From Klebsormidium nitens (lineage: Eukaryota > Streptophyta > Klebsormidiophyceae > Klebsormidiales > Klebsormidiaceae), in the NCBI GenBank assembly GCA_000708835.1, contig DF236952.1, positions 459,623 through 523,622 of the forward strand: a DNA stretch of 64,000 bases. The letters run 5' to 3'. Shown in pieces: positions 56,301-64,000 of the stretch. The notes beneath the pieces were generated by a model, which saw only the letters and a list, made by a program, of their open reading frames with translations, was not told the DNA's origin and made no database searches. Made by a program: the position numbers and the translations under genes. The first letter of the stretch is position 1, and every line of letters begins with the position of its first letter.

Positions 56301-59300
56301 AGAAACGGAAAGCAAGTTCCTCAAACGCAGATATACATATAGCCTGACCATCTCACGGCAATCGCATGTGGGGAGCAAGAAAAAATAAAGCTGCTCGAAT
56401 CCCTCACGGCACTCACAAACGCGATATAGGGAAGGGAAACGCACCCCTTGGTTTCCATCGCCCCCCCTCTTGGATTCCGCTCCGTCCATATGTACAAGGA
56501 GATCGTCCAGCAGCCGAAGCGCCGTGTAGATGTCGAAGGCCTTGAAGCAGAGCACGCGGCGCGCCACGTTGCGCAGCTCCTGCTTGTGCTCCTGCGTCAA
56601 AGCCACGAACAGGGCCTCGTCAACCAGTCAAAGACCTAAGACCTGAGATTCCAAAATCCTACAACCTTAAATCCGAAACCTTAAAAGACATTTCAACTTG
56701 GCTGACAATTGTGATATAGTTCTTGCATAGAGGGTTGCGCTGCTCCTGCTTGTTCTTTGAGACAAAACCCCCAACAGGGCCTCATCAAACCGGGTCGAGT
56801 GATTTGGCGGAGGAAACGAGAGGATGCATCTCTGCGAAGAATTTGGTTGGTGAGCCGCGTGCCGTCACGCGCAACCCTGCTTAAAAGAGAACACTGTCCT
56901 TCAATCCTGGAAAGTTGCGAGTGGCGCAGCTCGGGATTGTCAGACCGAGAGGATGCCAAAGCCTCCAACTACACAGACGAGGAACAAGCGTTGAACTAGG
57001 AGAAAATTGATTTGTTGCTTTTAAGCGCCTGACGCACGATGAGGTCCTCATCAACTGAGGAATGACGAACGTGTTTCCGTGCAAGAAGAAAGAAGCAGGT
57101 GGGGAAAGGATCGCTCACAATCAAACCGATGGGGAGATTATCAATTTCGAACAAGGTGCAAAAACGCCACGCTAAACCGGCTGCTGCGGGTGGCAATCTG
57201 CTCACCACGAACTTGTCTTTCCCGTGCAGTCCCGTAACGATCTGCGCCAGCCGGTGCGCGGAGAAGGAGTTGGATGTGTCGATGAAAGCGACGCTCGCGC
57301 GCAGCTCAAGGGCCGCCGCTGCGGCCGCCTGAAGGCAGAGCTGCAACAGGAAGTTGTTGTTTCCTTCAGATTTTGCCACCCTTATCAAGGTCAGAAAGAA
57401 GAAATGCAAATCACGAAAGATGAGCTTTGGCCTCCTTCGCAATTTCAAACATCTTTAGAGATGAGACAGCTGCGGCCGCCTGAAGGCAGAGCTGCGCAAA
57501 GTAAGTTCTCGGATGTGCGACTTCTATTCCGTTCCGAAAAGACGAAGCGAGTGGAGATGTAGATCTGCAAAAGTGAAGAAATCCGACTTTTCGCAATCTG
57601 ACTGGACCTAGAGAAGGGCCGCTAGAAGGCAGAGTGCAAAAGAGGACGTTCTCGTAACATTTGTTTGTTTTCGATCTAGAATAGTGACAAAGCGAGACAA
57701 GACGTTGGTAGACTGCGGAGATATCTCTTCTGACTTCTATTTGCATTCCTGACCGAGCCTAGAGAAGAGACACTGCGGCCGCTTGAAGGCAAGATTACGC
57801 AGAGGAAGTTTCGGATGTACACTTCTCATAAGGTTCCGAAGACAAAGTGAAGGCGGATGCGAATCCACAGAAGGGATTCTCGACTTCCATCGACACCTCT
57901 TCAATTAACTTAAAGAAGACACAGCGTTGACGTAAGGAAATGTCAAATCAAAAACCGAGGAGTCTCGCAGGAAGTAGGAACGAGGAAAAAAGGAATGGAG
58001 GGGTTTGAAAGAGGTGGTTGATCATTTCCTCATGTCGAGCTTGCCAAGGACTTCGAAGAGCATTTCACGAATGTGAGAAGCTATGCAAAGATAGTACTGG
58101 ACGTGATTACGGCGAAGGGTTCGAAAGCCGATGCTTTAACGGTGAAAGAATGAGGCTTATGCACCCGTGTCAAAATCTAGCTTGTCGCAGGTAGCATCAA
58201 GAACAAACAATTTCTATACAAGGCCAACGACGTACTTGCGTCTTCCCCGAAGCGGAGGTGCCGACTAGTTCCGTGATCGTCCCGGGTCGAAGACCACCCC
58301 CGATGACGTCATCGATGCTGCAAACGAATTGCAGTGTCAAACGGCGATACTCTTGAGAACGTCGATCAGTATAAAGGCCAACGACGAGAATGTTGCTTCG
58401 AGCAGGATTCGAAGTCAAGCGTACCTGACCTCAATTGCAGGCAGAAAGAGCGCACGATAGGCGACGTTGTCAAGAGCTGCTTGTCTGGGACAAAGCCGTG
58501 ACAGGCAGCCAATTCTAACAGTTGCCTCGGACCCTTTTTGCCCGTCGAGTTATGTCAGAGCGTAAAAATGAAGACGGTTCTCTCAATAATTATCGGAAGC
58601 TCCTTGTTGGACGATGAGTACCGCAAGTCCTCACAAGGCCCGACCCGAAGGTTTCCAAGCAGTGGGAATGCACTGAACGTGCAGACCCATGTTGTGGCAG
58701 CAAGCGCATGCTCGTTCCTCTACGAAGGGCGCCAAGAGAGACAAAAAGTTCGAGATGCGGAATGCAGCCTTGAAAGAAACAACGTGCTGGGAATGTGCGG
58801 GGTTCCAGCACTGTTTGTTTGTATGAGAACGCAGGGAAGTTGAGCTTTGTGCCGGCCTGCCCCTAATGACATCCTCAAACCATCAAACCAACATCTGTTG
58901 CTTCGAAGCTTCTCTAGTGGTGGCAATGTAGCTCGATGTACAAAAGTAGGTCCAGTGTTCGGGGGAGCGAAGTAAATCCGACTACGTACCTAGGACAGCC
59001 GGTCGAGACAAGGGTCGTGCTTGTGGTGAGGCGCTCGAATAGCGTTGCGCCATCTGTCCAGGTGCAATTGGTCGTGGCAGCCACATGCTGGAGGAGACCT
59101 GCTATCACCTGGGCCAACGCAGATTGTAATCAATCGCTAACTCTGGTTTACATGACCTATAATCTAGGTAAGTTGATTCTAGGTAGGATGTAGTCATGGT
59201 CCGGAGAACGGGTGAGGTTAGGGTGGGGTTAGGGTGGGTACTGGTGCGGAGCGGGTACATTTGTCGGTGAAGGTTGTTTCCCCCCGGGGACTGTTACTAT

Positions 59301-60395
59301 CCTACCTAGAAACTATCCTACCTGAATCATAGGAGTATCTGGCTTTGAGGGTTTGAGAGGTTGTCTATGAAGTGGCGGCTGACATGCAGGCAACTTTTTG
59401 AAATAAGATGAAGCAAAGATTATCAATCATGTCGGGAAAGTGGAGGCCAGCATTTTTGGCAGGGAAAAAGTCAGCAAACCTGTTTCCGTCTAGGTGTGGC
59501 TTTAATTCGTCTCTACGTGTAAATAGATGATGCATAGAATCCTGACTCTAAAGCAGTCAATTTCGCAGGCAGGGGCAAGGCAGTGTGGATAAGGTGAGGC
59601 TCTGATATGTGACATGGAGGAAAGAGTGGCAGGGGCCCAGGAAAATGCTGAATTCCGAAATGTCTAGGAGGAAGTCAGAAGAATGAAACCTGGGGCTGTT
59701 TCTGTCTGATAGTAGGGTGTTACACCCGTACACACCAGGATTTTTGAGATATTGCACTTGATTCGACCCAAAGGGCTGGTGGCTGTGGAAAGTGGTATGC
59801 ATTTGGTTGGGGCTTTGTGGGAACTTCTAATCCCCCCCAAATCGTTCTCGCTGAGCAGCAGCAAGCACAGTTTTCAGCAGATTTCGATTGTGGCGATGGT
59901 GAACTTGTGTGCACATTTGAAGAGAAACTATTCCAAATCATTTTCTTCAATTGGTCAGTGGTACTCTGGCGCACTCCAGCAATGCAGCCCGTAAAAGAAG
60001 GTAATAAAAACGGCCCAACCAGAATCGTGTGCCTAAGTATGACGAGATCCACCCACCTGTTTCTGTAGCTCGCCATCTCCGAGGCGGTACAAATCATATG
60101 CAAGAAAGTCTTCCACTGCAGCCAGCGACAAGAACGGTTCAAGAAAAGATGAAACCACCTGTATATGCCAGGCCTCTCGGCTTCAATGCTTCTATCAATG
60201 CCTATATTGCAAGATCAGAATGCAATGGGGAGCAATTGGGGACAGACGAGCTGCATTGCGTATGCAGCGAATGCATTTGACCGGCGCCTAAACGGAGATC
60301 CAAATCCACTTACCAGTGTAGATACCATGGCCATCCAAAAATGCAACTGCTTCCGCTGTCAAGCAAGGCAGGCCCAGCCTGCTCAGCGCCCCCAT
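53334..60395 (-). CDS. RAD51D: RAD51D, RAD51-paralogue recombination protein
   Basis: Ten exons on the minus strand: 60395-60326, 60115-60057, 59108-58990, 58317-58236, 57340-57206, 56591-56445, 56056-55972, 55583-55513, 54216-54067, 53438-53334; 340 aa, close to plant and animal RAD51D. RAD51D is a nuclear ATPase of the BCDX2 complex that assists RAD51 in homologous recombination and, in plants, affects defence-gene transcription. The N-terminal part reads [17 protein letters not shown] and [12 protein letters not shown], then [20 protein letters not shown]. Walker A is GTSASGKT (102-109). [12 protein letters not shown] and [16 protein letters not shown] follow. Walker B is LLILD (212-216), then [14 protein letters not shown] and the [11 protein letters not shown] loop with [12 protein letters not shown]. 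The C-terminal extension of exon 10 is not conserved. Exons 1-3 are short and assigned from motif and phase, so they are a little less certain. Introns 4 and 8 contain tandem copies of the following exon's acceptor. Confidence 0.92.
54181..55080 (-). repeat. Seven-fold tandem copies of RAD51D exon 9 acceptor in intron 8
   Basis: The true acceptor and exon start (ACAG|GTGACGAACCACAC on the minus strand) lie at about 54211-54220. Diverged copies of the same block are centred at 54326, 54482, 54620, 54786, about 54920 and 55056, a period of 115-166 bp. Each unit spans the end of the intron (complement of GGACGGTCAGCTTTGGAA), the AG, and the first 10-20 codons of the exon ([11 protein letters not shown]). 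The native frame is open through three copies but stops at 54281-54283, before the real exon. Splicing to a copy would therefore remove the C-terminus. Confidence 0.92.
57312..57810 (-). repeat. Four-fold tandem copies of RAD51D exon 5 acceptor in intron 4
   Basis: On the minus strand the real exon begins TTGCAG|CTCTGCCTTCAGG at 57340. A near-identical copy, GCGCAG|CTCTGCCTTCAGG, occurs about 150 bp upstream (exon-like start 57490), and weaker copies near 57634 and 57794. The intron sequence between units is also related, so the unit is about 150 bp. Entry at the nearest copy would read LCLQAAAAV, then stop after about 26 codons (stop at 57411-57413). Confidence 0.88.
59177..59311. repeat. 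Inverted repeat flanking telomere-like sequence in RAD51D intron 2
   Basis: TTCTAGGTAGGAT at 59177-59189 is perfectly complementary to ATCCTACCTAGAA at 59299-59311, and ATCCTACCT is repeated once more just after. The enclosed loop includes GGTTAGGGTGGGGTTAGGGT at about 59216-59235, a degenerate TTAGGG-type run. It may be a small foldback insertion or a structured intron segment. Confidence 0.6.
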
Positions 60396-60878
60396 GCCAG
60401 CGAACGCATCATCACAGAACAGCTGAGAAGCTAACAGTGAGTGTGCTGCTGCAGCACTGAAATCGTGCGTATTGTAAGACTAATAGTAATAGTAATACAG
60501 CGGACTTTGAACTTGAACTTGAAATTTGGCAAGACACAGAAGGCCGATCACTTTCAGAAACGGCAGCCGTTTCGCCCTGGACAACAAGAAACGGCTGGGA
60601 ATCAGGGAGGAGTCAACTCAAGCGAGCGGCAGAAGAGCCGGTTTTGGCACACAAAGCAGGCAACAAGCATCCATACCTACATTATAACCGATCTGTTACC
60701 GCGTGCTTTCCGGGTGGCTTCAGCAAGCACCATGGCAGCATTTCTTCTCTGAAGCTGGTCATGCCAATGCAGGCTGAGGTGCCCCCAAAGCTCAACCTGT
60801 GAGCCAGCTGGAACCAACGCGGATCGGTCTCATCAATGAGGTAGCCTGACCGCCTTTGAGCATTGTGCCCCAGAAAAG
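60396..60878. promoter_or_regulatory. Shared divergent promoter of RAD51D and the lysine-rich protein gene
   Basis: The two start codons are 483 bp apart on opposite strands, so the spacer must serve both unless leaders extend further. It contains an AATAGT trinucleotide-like run near 60480-60497 and TTGAACTTGAACTTGAA near 60507. No TATA box is evident, as usual for housekeeping bidirectional promoters. Confidence 0.55.
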
Positions 60879-63094
60879 ATGGCCCGCACAAAGAAGCAAG
60901 CGCAGCCAAAGTGGAAGAGGGAGCAGGCTAAGAACCCACAGGCGCAAACACAACACAATGGAGACGCCATGGAAACAGACAGCACAGCGCCGGCAGAAGA
61001 GATTGCTCAGGTTGCCACCGAACACAATGATGCAAACGAGGGAGGGGAGAGTGACGCGCCGAAGAAGGTCTCCCTGGGGAAGCTAAAGAAGAAGCAGCGG
61101 TGGGAGCAGAAGCAGCTGAAAGTGAAAGTTACGAACCTGAAGAAAGAAAGGTGAGCGTGTCGTAAACACTTTGTGGGGTCTCGCCTGTGGTTGTTTGATG
61201 AGGGCTTGCTGTTGATGGAATGGTGGTGTGGCTGTTTTGTGTGCTTCATCGTCCGCCAAATAATTTGATGATATAATGCTCGCTTGTGGGAGTTGTCTGG
61301 GGACCCTGCCCCAATGACACAACCAGATCAAGGATACTTTTTTGTGATAGTCAGGCACATTAAACTCTTGTGGGACCACGAAAGGATGTCAACCAAGTAC
61401 GCTCGATTGTGTTGCTATATGTCGCATTTGGAGCTGATGATGTCTTCACTCTCAGAACTGGGTGACCTGCGCCTGCCGTCACAATCATTGAAACCTTCAT
61501 CACATCAGAATGTGGACTCTGAATTAATATGGAGCTGAACCTATTTCATAGAGTGTTTGTTTGGCTGCTCTTCAGTACGGCACATGTGTTGGTTCACATT
61601 TCGTCCTTTCAACCATTTAATTGACAGTGGTCGGCCTTCTTCTTTCCCCTTTGTTCGTATGAGATCATCACAGGCTAATGCTGTCTTGGATTGATGTCGA
61701 GCCTGCAATCCGAGCCTGATTTCCAGATCCCTGTTCCCTGTTCCAATTCCCTGTAGATTCTATCCTAGATGCAAAGCTCAGCCTAATTCTCAAAGTATAA
61801 CTGCAAAAGATGCAGTCAAGGGAAAAGCTTGTCTCAGGTGTGCCGCCTGATTTCTGTAAGAGGTCTGACTGCTGTTTTCTTGCAAAAGTATTGCAAACGA
61901 AAAGGCAGACTCTTTCCGGTCTTGGATGTTCCAGAGGCGGAATCTTTTGATGGAATCAGATGGATTAGCGTCGTGACGCGCTGCTTCTTTCCCCTGCTCA
62001 GGTTGAAATTGGGCAAGAAGAACCCAGAACACAAAGCGGATCGGAAAGCTTTGACGAAACAGATGAAGGCAATGCTTGCGGTGAGGATTTTGTTGCGACT
62101 TACCCACTTTGCGGTCTTGTATTGGGCTTCTCGTCCGTTGTGCCAAAGAGAGGTTGCTTTCCCATCTCAGAAAAACAGAAGTGCAGCACCGTTCAATCGT
62201 GGTCAAAGCAAGGACTGTATCCTCATGCGGTCACCAGTTCTGACCGCAAACCCCTTCTCAAACTCTCAAACGATTGGCGGACGACATGTCTTGTTCATGA
62301 TTGAAGCCGTCCAGAGCTACGGTCCCAAAAGAATCACAGGATTTGGCGCAATTCGCATGAATGCGTTTCAGGCGCCCTTTGCCCATGCTTAAGATCTGCG
62401 CCGTCCGGATTGATTCCTCTAGCTCGATGATATACTATCAAATCGACATCCTGGATTGATTCTCAAGTGAAGGAGAAGGCGAGATGCGGTGACAAAAATG
62501 ATTCAGATGTTTGGGTGTATTTGCAGGAGCAACAAAAAGCCCACACGGAAGAAATGCAAAAAGGTGGGCCGACAACCCACATCCTGACATTCCTCTGGCT
62601 GTCGACCGGGGATGATCATGACCAATTGAATTATCATGCTAAGTAGTTTGTTCCCCAAACTGACAGTGTAAGCGAGAATTTGGGACGAATTATCTCCATA
62701 TCACCATGCAGACTTTTTTTCTCCTTTGCGAACAACATTGAATCAGCGATGCCTTGGTCCCGTTACTGACGTCACTTAGTTCAGCCTGATGAGTGTCGCC
62801 CTCGTGGTTTACGGATGATCCCACTACCCAAGGCCATAGCGGCTTCTGACGTTAATCCAGTTATGTGCTCGGGTCAGGGCAGATCTGTGCTGCCACTAGG
62901 CCGTCGTTCAGTAAGATTTTCTCTCTTTCCGTCGGACTCGTGTCGCCTATTCCCTGTGGACCGACTCTCTGCAACGACGACGTTGAATCTTAGCGCCAGC
63001 TGCAGACGCTTATGTTGCAAGCTTTTGTCGCAACTACTCATTCCACTTTGCATGACACTTGCCGTCTGTTTCTGCAGGATTGTCAGTTGCATAG
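60879..63094 (+). CDS. Small lysine-rich coiled-coil protein of unknown function
   Basis: Four exons: 60879-61150, 62002-62080, 62527-62563, 63078-63094; 134 aa. The first 60 residues are low complexity (MARTKKQAQPKWKREQAKN, then acidic NEGGESDAP). A strongly basic predicted helix follows (VSLGKLKKKQRWEQKQLKVK, then KKERLKLGKKNPEHKADRK, then ALTKQMKAMLA). Composition suggests a nuclear or nucleolar RNA/chromatin-associated protein, like several small ribosome-assembly factors, but I recognise no specific family. Exons 1-2 are well supported by phase and composition. Exon 3 (EQQKAHTEEMQK) is probable; the 17-nt last exon is a guess from a TTTCTGCAG acceptor, so the C-terminus is uncertain. The gene is divergent from RAD51D. 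Confidence 0.6.
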
Positions 63095-64000
63095 TTGCTG
63101 ACGCAAGATGCTGGATAGCGCAGATGGTCTGGCGAAGGTGCTGCCGCCACGCCATAGCGCCTTCTCAAAGCATCGCTAAGACAGATACTCGACAAGCACA
63201 CGCCTGCAGACTGTTCTGCGGACGTGTCCTTGAGGATTGCCGTGAATCTAGTGAACATTCTCGAATCAGCAGACGCAGCAAGATTGTCAAAGCCGCAGGC
63301 AGACTCGAGCCCCTCGTGCACTGGAGCAGCTCAGAGAAGCTGACCTTCCACTTTGTGCCCGGAGAATGGGCGGACTTCAAAGTCGAGTCCGCTGGTAGCG
63401 CTGGAAGGCGCAGCGTCTGTGAAACCACAATGGTGAATGGAGAACCACTGAATCTTATGCTTGCTTGCATGATTGATTTTGGACTTATATGGGTTTGGTT
63501 CATGGCACGGATTGTGATTATCGAATACTCGATTTGAACTGACGTTACATCAAAACCTTCGAGTACGATCGATATTGTGGACCGCTTCAACGCCTATCGA
63601 GCAACCTGCCGCCCGCAAGAATCTGAGGTCGTGAATGAGCGGAAAATCGAAGTCGTGAATGAGCAGAAAGGAAAGCCGAAATTACAGAGGTTTAACATAT
63701 TGTCGTCGCACGTAATATACCGTGGTTGGATCGATGCTAATTAACTAGATTGCTTCACCGTCGGACTAATTAAGTCGACTTCGATCGTCAGTCTCATGCC
63801 CATCTAGTGTATGTACACCCGGGTCAACAAGTTTTGTAACCAAACCCGGATGACGTGGCAACTCCGACAGGTTATGGTTACGAGATTAAATGGTTATTCA
63901 TAAGACCTAACCCACGGCTGAGCCAACTCTATATTAGTCAAAATAATCCCTCAATGCGCCAGCATTAGCGCCAGTGTTGTGCCTTTAACGCCTTTGCCTT
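63095..64000. other. Downstream region without recognised gene
   Basis: No conserved gene seen. Near 63621-63671 a 26-bp unit (core GTCGTGAATGAGC) is tandemly duplicated. A long forward open frame from 62815 to 63537 overlaps this region but has no family motif. Confidence 0.4.

Noticed and set aside
62815-63537. Forward open frame of 240 codons
   Set aside because: No conserved motif; Cys/Ser/Arg-rich throughout, and it overlaps the candidate last exon of the lysine-rich protein gene in another frame.

Overview
This window is nuclear DNA from a photosynthetic eukaryote of the green lineage. Every clear gene but one is split by GT-AG introns. Several products are plastid enzymes: single-polypeptide chlorophyllide a oxygenase and two tocopherol enzymes. 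The kinase is of a plant Raf-like type. Short exons, many GTGAG/GTAAG donors and moderate GC fit a streptophyte alga of Klebsormidium type or an early land plant; the genus is inference. No rRNA, tRNA, CRISPR or complete transposon was recognised. Exon models were built by hand from splice sites, phase and family motifs. In all eight intron-containing models the exon lengths sum to a multiple of three.

Layout. 4.0-7.4 kb (+): Raf-like group C protein kinase, 5 exons. 9.1-13.6 kb (+): DUF2358 (NTF2-like) protein, 8 exons. 15.1-21.7 kb (-): chlorophyllide a oxygenase (CAO), 10 exons. 23.7-31.6 kb (-): homogentisate phytyltransferase (VTE2/HPT), 11 exons. 32.5-38.1 kb (+): gamma-tocopherol methyltransferase (VTE4), 8 exons, head-to-head with HPT. 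39.2-40.2 kb (-): intronless FkbM-type methyltransferase. 42.1-48.3 kb (+): DUF1295 membrane protein, 9 exons. 50.9-51.9 kb (+): small secreted NTF2/SnoaL-like protein, 2 exons. 53.3-60.4 kb (-): RAD51D recombinase paralogue, 10 exons. 60.9-63.1 kb (+): small lysine-rich protein, head-to-head with RAD51D.

Biology. CAO, HPT and VTE4 lie side by side in 23 kb. CAO makes chlorophyll(ide) b. HPT joins homogentisate to phytyl diphosphate, whose phytol largely comes from chlorophyll turnover. VTE4 performs the last methylation giving alpha-tocopherol. HPT and VTE4 share an 887-bp divergent spacer with a CACGTG G-box almost exactly at its midpoint.

The most unusual signal is structural. At four introns in three genes (VTE4, DUF1295 and RAD51D twice) an exon-intron boundary has been tandemly copied into the intron, 2 to 7 times with a period of about 70-180 bp. 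Where I traced them, the copies keep GT or AG, and using one would lead to an early in-frame stop.
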